From: Bog-756 sp963745955
GTDB lineage: Bacteria > Actinomycetota > Acidimicrobiia > Acidimicrobiales > RAAP-2
Assembly: GCA_963745955.1 (NCBI GenBank)
Contig: CAVUZI010000011.1
Coordinates: 372,001-436,000 of the forward strand
Length of the DNA stretch: 64,000 nucleotides
Reading direction: 5' to 3'
Shown here: positions 26,887 to 36,250 of the stretch, piece after piece
Layout of the letters: every line of letters begins with the position of its first letter
How positions within the stretch are numbered: position 1 is the first letter of the stretch
Notes under the pieces: generated by a model
Databases searched by the model: none
Told to the model about the DNA's origin: nothing
Seen by the model: only the letters and a program-made list of their open reading frames with translations
Program-made: the position numbers and the translations under genes

Positions 26887-27723
26887 TTGACCACGTTGGA
26901 GGACGCCACAGCAGCCCCGGCCGTGACCCCGGTCGTTCTGGGAGGAGCTCGAGGCGGCCCGGCGGTCCCGACCCTCCGCCGGGACACGTGGTGGATCCAG
27001 CCGGTCGTCACGGTGACCGTGCTCACCGCGTTCGTCGGCTATGCGAGCTGGGCGGCGTTCGTGAACAAGGACTACTACGCCGGAGCCACACTGCACCGCG
27101 ACCTGATCTCGCCCTTCTACTCCCCGTGCCTGACCGAAAGTTGTGTACCCGGCAGCCATCCGGGCACGGTGATCACCTGGTGGGAGATCTCACCCGCCCT
27201 CCTCATCCTGATCTTCCCCCTCGGCTTCCGACTCACCTGCTATTACTACCGGAAGGCCTACTACCGGTCGTTCTGGTTGGCCCCACCGGCCTGTGCCGTC
27301 TCCGACGGCCACGGCTCCTACACCGGCGAGACGCGGTTCCCCCTGCTGCTGCAGAACATCCACCGCTACTTCTTCTACTTCGGTCTCGTCTTCAACGTGA
27401 TCCTGACCATCGATGCGATCGTGGCGTTCCGCCAACCCGGCAACGGCATCGGGTTCAGCGTGGGCACCGCAGTGCTCTTGATCAACGCGACGCTCCTGTG
27501 GCTCTACTCGCTCAGCTGCCACGCGTGCCGCCATCTCTGCGGAGGCGGAGTCAAACAGTTCTCGACGTCCCCCATCCGCCACCGCATCTGGAAGACCCTG
27601 ACCCCACTCAACGCCCGGCACATGGTCTTCGCGTGGATGAGCCTGGTCTTCGTGGCCTTCACCGACTTCTATGTCCGGCTGGTGGCGAGCGGCACCATCC
27701 ACGACTACGGCTTCCACTTCTGA
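26887..27723 (+). CDS. sdhC: Succinate dehydrogenase membrane cytochrome subunit
   Basis: This 278-residue protein has five hydrophobic helices, starting at TWWIQPVVTVTVLTAFVGYA. Candidate haem-ligand histidines lie in NIHRYFFYF and SLSCHACRH. It precedes sdhA and sdhB, so it is the membrane anchor and quinone site of the complex, of the long single-anchor kind found in some actinobacteria. The TTG at 26887 is the likely start because GGGAGAG lies about 6 nt upstream. An ATG at 26863 is the alternative. Confidence 0.85.
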   Translation: MTTLEDATAAPAVTPVVLGGARGGPAVPTLRRDTWWIQPVVTVTVLTAFVGYASWAAFVNKDYYAGATLHRDLISPFYSPCLTESCVPGSHPGTVITWWEISPALLILIFPLGFRLTCYYYRKAYYRSFWLAPPACAVSDGHGSYTGETRFPLLLQNIHRYFFYFGLVFNVILTIDAIVAFRQPGNGIGFSVGTAVLLINATLLWLYSLSCHACRHLCGGGVKQFSTSPIRHRIWKTLTPLNARHMVFAWMSLVFVAFTDFYVRLVASGTIHDYGFHF

Positions 27724-27738
27724 GGGGTACGGGGACCA

Positions 27739-29580
27739 ATGGCTGACTACGAGACACACGATTTCGACGTCATCATCGTCGGTGCCGGCGGTGCGGGGCT
27801 GCGGGCCGCCATCGAGGCGAAGTCCAAGGGACTGCGCACCGCGCTGGTGTGCAAGTCGTTGCTGGGGAAGGCCCATACGGTGATGGCCGAGGGTGGCGTG
27901 GCCGCGGCGCTCGGAAACGTCTACGACGAGGACAACTGGAAGGTCCACTTCCGCGACACCATGCGCGGCGGCAAGATGCTCAACAACTGGCGCATGGCCC
28001 AGCTACATGCCCAAGAGTCTCCCGACCGGGTGCGCGAGCTCGAAGACTGGGGCGCCCTGTTCGACCGGACCAAGGACGGTCTGATCCTCCAACGCGACTT
28101 CGGCGGGCACCGTTTCGCCCGGCTGGCCCACATCGGTGACCGGACCGGCCTCGAGCTCATCCGCACCCTCCAGCAGAAGGCGGTTGCCGACGGCATCGAG
28201 GTGTTCATGGAGGTCAAGGTGCTCCGGCTCCTCCATGACGCCGACGGGGCTGTCTCCGGTATCGTCGGCTACTGGCGCCCCTCGGGGGAGTTCGTGGTGT
28301 TCACGGCCAAGGCCGTGGTGATGGCCACGGGCGGTGTGGGAAAGAGCTGGTTGTACACCTCCAACTCGTGGGAGTCGACCGGGGACGGGCACGCCATGTC
28401 GCTGTGGGCCGGCGCCGATCTCATCGACATGGAGTCCGTGCAGTTCCACCCGACGGGAATGGTATGGCCCCTGTCCGTCCGCGGGATCCTGGTGACCGAA
28501 GGGGTCCGCGGCGATGGTGGCGTGCTGCGCAATTCGGACGGCAAACGTTTCATGTTCGACTACATCCCGCCCATGTTCGCAGCCGAGACGGCCGACTCCG
28601 AGGACGAGGCCGACAAGTGGTACGACGACCACTCAGCCGGTCGGCGCCCGCCGGAGCTGCTCCCCCGGGACGAGGTGGCCCGCTCGATCAACAGCGAGGT
28701 GAAGGCGGGTCGCGGGAGCCCGCACGGAGGCGTCTTTTTGGACATCGCCACCCGGCGGACGGCCGAGGACATCCGTCGGCGCCTCCCCTCCATGTACCAC
28801 CAGTTCAAGGAGCTGGCCGGGGTGGACATCACCGCCGAGGCCATGGAGGTAGGTCCGACCTGCCACTACATCATGGGAGGGGTCCGGGTCGATGCCGACA
28901 CGGAGGCCACCAGCGTTCCCGGGCTCTACGCGGCCGGCGAGGTGGCCGGGGGCATGCACGGTGCCAACCGCCTCGGCGGCAACTCCCTGTCCGACCTCTT
29001 GGTCTTCGGCCGCAGGGCCGGCGCCGGCGCGGCCGACTTCGCCTCGGGTCGGGCCGGCACCGTCGACATCGACGAAGGGCAGGTGACCGCGGTCATCGAG
29101 GCGGCCGTGGCCCCGTTCGAGAACGAGGGGGGCGAGAATCCCTACCACGTCCATCACGATCTGCAGGAGACCATGCAGAACCTGGTCGGGATCATCCGCA
29201 CCGGCTCCGAGCTCGAGGAGGCCCTGGGCAAACTCGAGGAGCTCGAGGACCGGGCCAAAAGGGTGTCGGTGAGCGGAGGACGTCGCTACAACCCTGGGTG
29301 GAACCTGACCACCGACCTTCCCGCCATGCTCACGGTGTCCCGGAGCACCACCCTCGGGGCGATCAACCGCAAGGAGAGCCGGGGAGGGCACACCCGCGAC
29401 GACTATCCGAAGCCGGTCCCCGAACTGGGCGCGGTCAACTTCGTCCAGCGGATCCCGGCCGACAAGCGGGGGCACGACGGAGCCGGCGGCACCCCGTCCA
29501 TCCTCTGCATCGCCGTCGACCCCGAGCCCATCCCGGTGATGCCCGACGATCTCAAAGAGCTGTTCGAGGAGGCGACCTGA
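27739..29580 (+). CDS. sdhA: Succinate dehydrogenase flavoprotein subunit
   Basis: This 613-residue protein has the FAD-binding motif VIIVGAGGAGLRAAIEA at the N-terminus, the covalent-FAD region SLLGKAHTVMAEGG, and the active-site segments FHPTGM and GPTCHYIMGGVRVD. It ends with the capping and helical domains. It oxidises succinate to fumarate and passes electrons to SdhB. One base of its stop overlaps the sdhB start (TGATG). Confidence 0.96.
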   Translation: MADYETHDFDVIIVGAGGAGLRAAIEAKSKGLRTALVCKSLLGKAHTVMAEGGVAAALGNVYDEDNWKVHFRDTMRGGKMLNNWRMAQLHAQESPDRVRELEDWGALFDRTKDGLILQRDFGGHRFARLAHIGDRTGLELIRTLQQKAVADGIEVFMEVKVLRLLHDADGAVSGIVGYWRPSGEFVVFTAKAVVMATGGVGKSWLYTSNSWESTGDGHAMSLWAGADLIDMESVQFHPTGMVWPLSVRGILVTEGVRGDGGVLRNSDGKRFMFDYIPPMFAAETADSEDEADKWYDDHSAGRRPPELLPRDEVARSINSEVKAGRGSPHGGVFLDIATRRTAEDIRRRLPSMYHQFKELAGVDITAEAMEVGPTCHYIMGGVRVDADTEATSVPGLYAAGEVAGGMHGANRLGGNSLSDLLVFGRRAGAGAADFASGRAGTVDIDEGQVTAVIEAAVAPFENEGGENPYHVHHDLQETMQNLVGIIRTGSELEEALGKLEELEDRAKRVSVSGGRRYNPGWNLTTDLPAMLTVSRSTTLGAINRKESRGGHTRDDYPKPVPELGAVNFVQRIPADKRGHDGAGGTPSILCIAVDPEPIPVMPDDLKELFEEAT

Positions 29581-30626
29581 TGGCCGAGGAACCCACGGGG
29601 GGGAGTGACGTCGGCGAGGTCGACGGCGAGGTCACCATGCGCCTGTGGCGCGGGGACGAGACCGGAGGGGAGTTCTTCGACTACCAGATGCCGGCCCAGG
29701 ATGGCGAGGTAGTGCTCGACGTGATCCACCGGGTCCAGGCCACCCTTGCTCCCGACCTGGCCTGTCGGTGGAACTGCAAGGCGGGGAAGTGCGGCTCGTG
29801 CTCGGCGGAGATCAATGGGCGACCGTCCCTCATGTGCATGACCCGGATGGACACCCTGCCGCCCGGGGAGGCCGTGACGGTGGCGCCCATGCGGGCCTTC
29901 CCCATCCTGCGGGATCTGGTCACCGACGTGTCCTACAACTACGAGGTGGCCAAGCGGATACCACCGTTCGCGCCCCGGCCCAAGACGGCCGACGAGGAGG
30001 AGGCGGGCGGCTACCGCATGCAGCAGATCGACGTGGAGCGGAGCCAGGAGTTCCGCAAGTGCATCGAGTGCTACCTGTGCCAGGACGTATGCCATGTCAT
30101 CCGGGACCACGAGGAGAACAAGACCGCCTACGCCGGCCCCCGGTTCTTCGCCCGTTCGGCCGAATTGGAGATGCACCCACTGGATGTGAACGACCGCCGT
30201 GAGCTCCTGCAACAGGAACAGGGCCTCGGCAAGTGCAACATCACCAAGTGCTGCACGGAGGTGTGCCCCGAGCACATCAAGATCACCGACAACGCCATCA
30301 TCCCGTTGAAGGAACGTGTGGTCGACGCGTCGTACGACCCGGTTGCCTGGCTGGGCCGCAAGATCCGGCACCGTAAGAAGAGCACCCCGACCGAGGCGTC
30401 GGCCAACGCTCCCGCGGCCGGGCCTCCCGCGGTACAGCCACAACCCGAGGTGCACGGCATCCCCGTTCCCGCCGTTCCCGCCGGTACCGGCCCCACCGGC
30501 GCGGACCCGGCGCCCGACGAGGCCACCACCGCGCCCGATACGTCGTCAGCTCCGGCGGCAGCTCCGGAGGCGGCGCCCGGGACCGCAGCGGCCCCGGCGG
30601 CGGCCGAGGACCCGACTGCCGGGTGA
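29580..30626 (+). CDS. sdhB: Succinate dehydrogenase iron-sulfur subunit, with long C-terminal tail
   Basis: This 348-residue protein has the 2Fe-2S ligands in CRWNCKAGKCGSCSAEI plus the Cys of SLMC. The 3Fe-4S and 4Fe-4S ligands lie in CIECYLCQDVC and CNITKCCTEVCPEH. The catalytic part ends near residue 265. About 80 more residues of Ala/Pro/Thr-rich low-complexity sequence follow and have no counterpart in typical SdhB of about 240-260 residues. The tail may be a disordered extension of unknown purpose. Confidence 0.95.
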   Translation: MAEEPTGGSDVGEVDGEVTMRLWRGDETGGEFFDYQMPAQDGEVVLDVIHRVQATLAPDLACRWNCKAGKCGSCSAEINGRPSLMCMTRMDTLPPGEAVTVAPMRAFPILRDLVTDVSYNYEVAKRIPPFAPRPKTADEEEAGGYRMQQIDVERSQEFRKCIECYLCQDVCHVIRDHEENKTAYAGPRFFARSAELEMHPLDVNDRRELLQQEQGLGKCNITKCCTEVCPEHIKITDNAIIPLKERVVDASYDPVAWLGRKIRHRKKSTPTEASANAPAAGPPAVQPQPEVHGIPVPAVPAGTGPTGADPAPDEATTAPDTSSAPAAAPEAAPGTAAAPAAAEDPTAG

Positions 30627-30684
30627 CCCGCTCCCATAGGGTGCCGGAGGCGACAGAACCGACGGCGGGTCCCGGGAGCATGCC

Positions 30685-31181
30685 ATGGTCCGGTTTCTGA
30701 GCCCCTCGTGGGCCGAGGAGTTCAACGCCGCTCTCGAGGGGGCCGCCATTCCGGGTCCGGATCCCGATGCCGGGCTGGCCGCCGTCGACGGCACCTTCAC
30801 CGTCGTCCAGGAGGTCCGGGGTGCCCCCGACGGTGATGTCCGGGTCATCCTCGGGGTGGTCGACGGCTCGCTCCGTCTGCAGGTGGAGCGAGCCGCAGAC
30901 GGCGGAGACGGCGGGGACGGCGGAGACGGCGGGGACGGCGGAGACGGCGGGGACGGCGGAGAGGCGGAGACGGCGGAGACGATCCATCCCCTGACGTGAC
31001 CATCCTGATCTCCTACGACGACGCCGTGGCCATGTCGAAGGGTGAGCTGGCCGTGGCCGAGGCGTTGAACGCCGGCCGCATCCGGGTCAGGGGGGACCTC
31101 TCCGTGCTGGTGGCAGCCCAGAAGATTCTGATGGCAGCCCGATCCACCACTCGGGAGCTGGTCGCATCGACCACCTACTGA
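30685..31181 (+). pseudogene. SCP2 sterol-transfer-like gene broken within a 9-bp repeat
   Basis: The N-terminal half (MVRFLSPSWAEEFNAALEGA to LRLQVERAAD) runs in one frame to a TGA at 30997-30999. The C-terminal half (VTILISYDDAVAMSKGELAV to the stop at 31181) runs in another frame from a GTG at 30996. Together they give one SCP2-like small lipid-binding domain. The halves are separated by a Gly-Gly-Asp repeat in which one unit lacks a C near 30962. Restoring it makes one frame reading GGDDPSPDVTILIS. GGGAG precedes the ATG. It could be a disrupted gene, a slippage-variable gene or a sequence error; the GTGA overlap might still allow coupled expression. Confidence 0.7.
30895..30983 (+). repeat. 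9-bp tandem repeat (RGACGGCGG), about ten copies
   Basis: Alternating GGACGGCGG and AGACGGCGG units encode Gly-Gly-Asp. The unit starting near 30960 is one base short (AGAGGCGG), which shifts the reading frame of the host gene. Confidence 0.85.
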
Positions 31182-31311
31182 GCATCGCAGGCCGAGCCCC
31201 GATGATCATCGTTGCTGGCAGCGAGCGGGACGACGTGACAACGTGGTGGCCGCACCGGCATGGGGACGCGAGCCGACCGGCATGGGAACGCAAAGGGAGA
31301 CGGGCGATACC

Positions 31312-31752
31312 GTGGACGTTCTGACCAGCAGGACCATCATCCACCCGGCGGACCTCGAGCGGTCGCTGGCCTTCTACGGCGAGGCTCTCAACCTTCCGGT
31401 GGCCCGCGAGTTCGGCGCGGGGGAGGGCCGTGGTGTCGTCTTCTTCGCCGGCGGCGGCCTGATCGAAGTGGTCGCAGCACGGCAGGCGCACCTGCCGTCG
31501 GGGTCCGATGGCCGACCGGCCGACGGGCCGGTGACGCTGTGGCTGCAGGTCCGGTCCATCGACGCCGCCGTCGACGAGCTCGTCGGGCGCGGCGTGGACC
31601 TGGTCCGCCCCCCTACCCTCGAACCATGGGGCCTGATCGAGGCGTGGATCGCCGATCCCGACGGGCTCCGCATCCACCTGGTCGAGGTACCCGAGGACCA
31701 TCCGCTCCGACGGGACCAGCGCAACCTGGCTGTCGACGGAGGCCGGCCATGA
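31312..31752 (+). CDS. VOC-family protein
   Basis: This protein of about 146 residues has the VOC pattern: TIIHPADLERSLAFYGEAL in the first module and EAWIADPDGLRIHLVEVPED in the second. The start is uncertain; GTG 31312 immediately precedes the domain, with ATG 31282 and GTG 31243 in the same frame. Its stop overlaps the next VOC gene (ATGA), so the two are expressed together and could form a heteromer or act in sequence. The substrate is unknown. The spacer 31182-31311 has no other gene. Confidence 0.8.
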   Translation: MDVLTSRTIIHPADLERSLAFYGEALNLPVAREFGAGEGRGVVFFAGGGLIEVVAARQAHLPSGSDGRPADGPVTLWLQVRSIDAAVDELVGRGVDLVRPPTLEPWGLIEAWIADPDGLRIHLVEVPEDHPLRRDQRNLAVDGGRP

Positions 31753-32129
31753 CGGCATCGAAGCACCTGATCGAGGCGATCGACCATGTGCAGTTGGCCA
31801 TGCCGCCGGGTCCGGAGGCCGAGGCCAGCGCCGAGGAGTTCTTCGCCGGGCTGTTCGGGCTCCCGAGAGTTCCGAAGCCGGTGGAGCTCGCCAGCCGGGG
31901 CGGCTGTTGGTTCGAACGCGGAGCGGTCAAGGTGCATCTCGGGGTGGAGGAGGACTTCCGGCCGGCCCGCAAGGCACATCCGGCGCTCGTGGTGTCCAAC
32001 CTCGACGCGCTCCTCGGCCAGCTGGACCGGGCCGGCCATCCGACCCGGCGAGCGGAGGACATCCCGGGGAAGCCGCAGTGGTACGTGGATGATCCCTTCG
32101 GCAACCGCATCGAGTTGATCCCCGGGTGA
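31749..32129 (+). CDS. VOC-family protein
   Basis: This 126-residue single-domain VOC protein opens with AIDHVQLAMPPGPEAEASAE, has GCWFERGAVKVHLGVEEDF in the middle and ends WYVDDPFGNRIELIPG, with the terminal Glu in a typical metal-ligand position. It is translationally coupled to the preceding VOC gene and followed 52 bp later by an alpha/beta hydrolase gene. The three may form a small catabolic or detoxification unit (inference). Confidence 0.85.
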   Translation: MTASKHLIEAIDHVQLAMPPGPEAEASAEEFFAGLFGLPRVPKPVELASRGGCWFERGAVKVHLGVEEDFRPARKAHPALVVSNLDALLGQLDRAGHPTRRAEDIPGKPQWYVDDPFGNRIELIPG

Positions 32130-32181
32130 GCACTCCGGGGACAGAGTCCGGGCCACCGGTGCCTCGAAGCAGCGAGGCGCC

Positions 32182-33006
32182 ATGCCGGAACTGACGCGTG
32201 ACGGTGTCACCATCGCCTACGACGTGTTCGGGTCGGGTGAGCCGGTGGTACTGGTGTGCGGGTGCGGCCAGCCGGCGGTGGCCTGGCAGCTAACCCTGGT
32301 CCCGGCGCTGGTCGAGGCGGGCTACCAGGTCGTCACCTTCGACAACCGGGGGATGGCACCATCCTCGTCACCGCCGCCGCCCTACTCGGTGGCGGACATG
32401 GTCGCCGACACACTCGGACTGCTCGACCACCTGGGCATGGACTCGGTTCGCCTGGCCGGCCACTCGATGGGGGGATGGATCGTCGAGACCATGGCCATCC
32501 GACACCCGGAGCGAGTGCTCGGCGCAGTGCTGATGGGTAGCTGCAACGTGGCCACGTCCTGGGAGAAGGCCATCACCACCGTCGAGCGCGACCTCGCCCG
32601 GCTGGACTTCGCGCTCCCCCCGCTGTTCTACGCCACGGAGACATTGCGCTACCTCCCGAATAGCGACCTCCAGGACGACGGGGTCGTCGACGCGTGGCTG
32701 GGCATGATCGGCGACCTCGAACCTTGGCCCAATCCGGGCCGACTGGGCCAGTACGAGGCAGCCCTGGCGTGGTCCCTCGACCTCGAGCGCGTAGAGGGTT
32801 GGTCGACCATCTCGGTGCCGTGCCTGGTGATGGCATTCGAGTACGACGTCGACTCCCCGCCGGCACGCGCCCGCGAGGCGGCGGCCATCATCCCGGGCGC
32901 CCGATTCGCGGAGATCGCCGCGGCCAGTCATCTGGGAGTCTTCACCCACGGTTCGGAGGTGGCGTCGCTGCTGGTCGACTTCTTCGCCGGCTCGGGGCGG
33001 CGCTGA
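32182..33006 (+). CDS. Alpha/beta hydrolase
   Basis: This 274-residue protein has the alpha/beta-hydrolase oxyanion region VVLVCGCGQPAVAW and the nucleophile elbow AGHSMGG (Ser near residue 96). A late His lies in AAASHLGVF and an acid in FEYDVDSPPA. It is probably an esterase, lactonase or haloperoxidase-like enzyme; the substrate cannot be assigned. A GAGG sequence lies just before the ATG. It converges on the SDR gene. Confidence 0.85.
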   Translation: MPELTRDGVTIAYDVFGSGEPVVLVCGCGQPAVAWQLTLVPALVEAGYQVVTFDNRGMAPSSSPPPPYSVADMVADTLGLLDHLGMDSVRLAGHSMGGWIVETMAIRHPERVLGAVLMGSCNVATSWEKAITTVERDLARLDFALPPLFYATETLRYLPNSDLQDDGVVDAWLGMIGDLEPWPNPGRLGQYEAALAWSLDLERVEGWSTISVPCLVMAFEYDVDSPPARAREAAAIIPGARFAEIAAASHLGVFTHGSEVASLLVDFFAGSGRR

Positions 33007-33060
33007 TCGGAACTGGGCGGCGCTGGCTCTGCGGCGCGGGCCGGAACTGTGCGAGCCCGT

Positions 33061-33912
33061 TCAGAACCCCGGGGAGCGCAGCAGCTGGACGAGCCCCTCC
33101 GTTTTGGCGTGCTGCTCACGATAGAGAGGGCCGGTGGTGAGGCCACCGTCCACGGCAATGGCCTGGCCGCTGACGAAGCTCGACGCGTCGCCGGCCAGCC
33201 ACAGCGCGGCTTCGGCGATATCGGCAGGCTGTCCCGAACGCCGAATCGGCTGCATGTCGCCGAGGGCCAGGGACATCGTCTCGACGGTCGCTTGGGCGCG
33301 GTCGCCGTCGAGCCCGGCCGCCCGGCCGAAGATCGATGTGGCCACCCCCCCGGGGCAGATGGCGTTGACCCGGATGCCCTGCTCCCCGAGCTCGTTGGCC
33401 GTCGTGCGGGTCAGATGGGCGATGGCCGCCTTGCAGGCGCTGTAGTCGTGACCCCCGTAGTTGGCGGCGAGCCCGGCGACACTCGAGGTGTTGATGATGC
33501 TGCCGCGGCCCTGGGTCCGCATCACACGGGCGGCGGCGCGGATGCCGAGGAAGACGCCCCGCAGATGGATGGATACCGTCCGATCGAACACCGACATGTC
33601 GATGTCGTCGATCCCACCCACTGAGCCCGGGTTGCCGGCGTTGTTGAACATGCAGTCGAGCCCGCCGAACTCGTCCGCGGCAAAGGCCACCACCGCGTCG
33701 ACGTCGGCCTCCTGCGAGACGTCGGTGTGGAAGAACCACGCCCGGTCCCCACACTCGGAGGCGACCAGTTTCCCCCGGTCGTCGTCGACGTCGGCGAGGA
33801 CGACGGCAGCGCCTTCAGCGCTGAAGAGCCGTGCGGTCGCCTCCCCGATGCCGCTGGCGGCGCCGGTGATGACGGCCCGGTGTCCCTCGAGCCGGCCCAT
33901 GCCTTCTGCCAT
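33061..33912 (-). CDS. SDR-family NAD(P)-dependent oxidoreductase
   Basis: This 283-residue classical short-chain dehydrogenase has cofactor motif TGAASGIGEATA, NNAG at about residue 95, and catalytic Ser-Tyr-Lys in NTSSVAGL and YSACKAA. An Asp after the second strand (LADVDDD) favours NAD over NADP. The substrate is unknown. The ATG at 33912 is chosen because the upstream frame is low-complexity sequence. It is divergent from the desaturase gene across about 320 bp that include the desaturase promoter. Confidence 0.85.
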   Translation of the reverse strand: MAEGMGRLEGHRAVITGAASGIGEATARLFSAEGAAVVLADVDDDRGKLVASECGDRAWFFHTDVSQEADVDAVVAFAADEFGGLDCMFNNAGNPGSVGGIDDIDMSVFDRTVSIHLRGVFLGIRAAARVMRTQGRGSIINTSSVAGLAANYGGHDYSACKAAIAHLTRTTANELGEQGIRVNAICPGGVATSIFGRAAGLDGDRAQATVETMSLALGDMQPIRRSGQPADIAEAALWLAGDASSFVSGQAIAVDGGLTTGPLYREQHAKTEGLVQLLRSPGF

Positions 33913-34155
33913 GTCTTCGCCCCATTCCCGATTCTCGACGTGCGCGGTCACCAGCCGTGGCCGGGTCGAACCGGACCCGAACGGCCTTCTTGGACCATCG
34001 ACCTCCCCGCTCGTGACCTTGAGAGCTTCGAGGCGCGATCCGGATCGGTGGGTGCCCGTGCCATCGGGCGCCGTCGGCCGTCGTCGGCCGAGCACGAACC
34101 GCCGAGCACGAACCGCATACCCCGTGGCCGACGTGTGCATGGTGCCCGGGGCCGG

Positions 34156-34161
34156 TAGAAT
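34156..34161 (+). promoter_or_regulatory. -10 box TAGAAT upstream of the desaturase gene
   Basis: TAGAAT lies 74 nt before the desaturase GTG, giving a normal leader. The spacer between the SDR and desaturase genes (33913-34235) shows no coding signal. Confidence 0.4.
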
Positions 34162-34235
34162 GGGAACGAAGGCTCGGTCCGCTGAAACAGTCCGGTACGG
34201 CTCTGCCTCATGCGCGAGGCGCGTCCGGAGGTCCA

Positions 34236-35207
34236 GTGGAGTCCCTGCATGTCAGGTCCGGGTCGTTGGCTGCCACCGACCCGGCCGGTTCGGATGGCCA
34301 GGAGCCGCCGATTGTCCATCCTGCTCAGAAACTGGTGACCGTGGCCATCGTGGCCGGACCGCTGGTCGCCCTGGCGGTGGTCGTCCCCTGGCTCTGGGGG
34401 CACGCCGTCAATCTGTCCGACATCGTCCTCGCCCTGGCGCTCTACACCGTCACCGGTTTCGGGATCACCGTCGGCTTCCACCGGCTGTTCACCCACGGCG
34501 GGTTCACCTCAAGCCGCGCCCTCAGGATCACGCTCGCCGTGGTGGGATCGATGGCCGTCGAAGGTTCGGTGACCAGCTGGGTGGCCACCCACCGTCGCCA
34601 CCACATGTTCAGCGACCAGGCCGGCGATCCCCACTCCCCGCACCGCTACGGCAACCGTGGTGCGGCCCTGCTCCGGGGTCTCGCCTTCTCCCATGTCGGC
34701 TGGCTGTTCGTCTCGGACTCGTCGGACGCCTCCCGCTACGCGCCCGACATGCTGCGCGACCGCGACATGAGGCGGATCGACCGGTTGTTTCCGGTCCTGG
34801 CCCTCGGATCGTTGGCCATTCCGTTCGCTATCGGCTTCGGTCTCTCGGGGACCCTGGTCGGGGCCTTGACCGCCCTGGTCTGGGCGGGTCTGGTGCGGAT
34901 GGCGCTCCTCCACCACGTCACCTGGTCGGTCAATTCGCTGTGCCACACCTTCGGCCGGCGGTCGGACACGACCGCGGACCGGAGCACCAACCTGTGGCCG
35001 CTGGCCATCGTTTCCCTCGGTGACAACTGGCACAACGTGCACCACGCCCACCCGTCGTGGGCCCGTCACGGCGCGCGCCCGGGGATGATCGATCCTTCGG
35101 CCTGGCTCATCCGCCGGTTCGAACAGATCGGGTGGGCGACCAGGGTCCGGTGGCCCAGGCCGCAGGCCCTCGCGTCGGCCAGGAACCTGTCCGAAGCAGC
35201 CGGCTAG
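34236..35207 (+). CDS. Acyl-CoA/fatty-acid delta-9 desaturase
   Basis: This 323-residue membrane di-iron desaturase has the three histidine boxes HRLFTH (about residue 83), HRRHH (about 120) and HNVHH (about 268), with four transmembrane helices around them. It introduces a double bond into saturated acyl chains to keep membranes fluid. GGAGG lies 4 nt before the GTG start. Confidence 0.92.
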   Translation: MESLHVRSGSLAATDPAGSDGQEPPIVHPAQKLVTVAIVAGPLVALAVVVPWLWGHAVNLSDIVLALALYTVTGFGITVGFHRLFTHGGFTSSRALRITLAVVGSMAVEGSVTSWVATHRRHHMFSDQAGDPHSPHRYGNRGAALLRGLAFSHVGWLFVSDSSDASRYAPDMLRDRDMRRIDRLFPVLALGSLAIPFAIGFGLSGTLVGALTALVWAGLVRMALLHHVTWSVNSLCHTFGRRSDTTADRSTNLWPLAIVSLGDNWHNVHHAHPSWARHGARPGMIDPSAWLIRRFEQIGWATRVRWPRPQALASARNLSEAAG

Positions 35208-35250
35208 CTGTTCTGCGGCGCCAGGCTGCCGGCTGACGGGCCCGGTCAGT

Positions 35251-36243
35251 TCAGGGCAACAGGTCGGCCACGTCGGCCCGCTCGGCCTCGAGCTCCTCGG
35301 TGGTGATGCGGATCCGCTCGGTGGCGAACGCATCGTGGTCCAGCCCCTCGACCACGGTCCAACCGCCGGATCCGTCCGACCGGACCGGGAACCCGAACTG
35401 GAGCCCGGCGGGAATGCCGTACTCACCGTTGGACACGACGGCCAGAGAGGTGAAGTCGTCGCCGGAGGTGGAGGTGCGGATGCTGACCACGGAGTCGATG
35501 GCGGCATTGGCCGCCGATGCAGCCGAGGACAGGCCCCGGGCATCGATGACGGCGGCGCCGCGCTTCTGCACGGTGGTGAGGAATTCACCCTGCAGCCACT
35601 CGGTGTCGTCGATGACCTTGGCCGCCGGCTCGCCACCGACGAGTGCGTTGGCATAGTCGGGGAACTGGGTGGCGGAATGGTTGCCCCAGATGGCCACGTT
35701 GGAGACGGAGGCGACGGGCACCCCGGCCTTCCGGGCCAACTGCGCCTTGGCCCGGTTCTCGTCCAGCCGGGTCATGGCGAACCACCGGTCGTCGGGAACC
35801 TCCGGTGCGTTCGAGCGGGCGATGAGGCAGTTGGTGTTGCACGGATTGCCCACGACCAGCACCCGCACGTCGGATGCGGCGTTGGCCGCGATGGCCCGCC
35901 CCTGAGGGCCGAAGATCCCCCCGTTGACGGTGAGCAGATCGCCCCGCTCCATCCCCGCCTTCCGGGGGATCGAGCCCACCAGCAGCGCCAACGAGGTGCC
36001 GTCGAAGGCGGTGTCGAGGTCGGTGGTGCAGACGATATCGCTGACCAGGGGAAAGGCGCAGTCATCGATCTCCATGACCACACCCTCGAGCGCCTTCATC
36101 CCCGGCTCGATCTCGAGGAGCCGCAACACCATCGGCTGGTCGGGGCCGAGCATCTGGCCCGAGGCGATCCGGAACAACAGGGAGTAGCCGATCTGTCCCG
36201 CGGCCCCGGTGACTGTGACGTGGATCGGAGGTTTGGCTGCCAT
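35251..36243 (-). CDS. mdh: Malate dehydrogenase
   Basis: This 330-residue protein matches the cytosolic-type MDH family. The NAD-binding segment is VTGAAGQIGYSLLFRIASG, substrate arginines lie in IPRKAGMERGDLL and TRLDENRAKAQLA, and the catalytic His is in WGNHSATQFPDY. It oxidises malate to oxaloacetate in the TCA cycle. The ATG lies 7 nt after a TAGCCT box. It is intact and lies just outside the frameshift-rich interval that begins with icd. Confidence 0.96.
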   Translation of the reverse strand: MAAKPPIHVTVTGAAGQIGYSLLFRIASGQMLGPDQPMVLRLLEIEPGMKALEGVVMEIDDCAFPLVSDIVCTTDLDTAFDGTSLALLVGSIPRKAGMERGDLLTVNGGIFGPQGRAIAANAASDVRVLVVGNPCNTNCLIARSNAPEVPDDRWFAMTRLDENRAKAQLARKAGVPVASVSNVAIWGNHSATQFPDYANALVGGEPAAKVIDDTEWLQGEFLTTVQKRGAAVIDARGLSSAASAANAAIDSVVSIRTSTSGDDFTSLAVVSNGEYGIPAGLQFGFPVRSDGSGGWTVVEGLDHDAFATERIRITTEELEAERADVADLLP

Positions 36244-36250
36244 GGCATGG

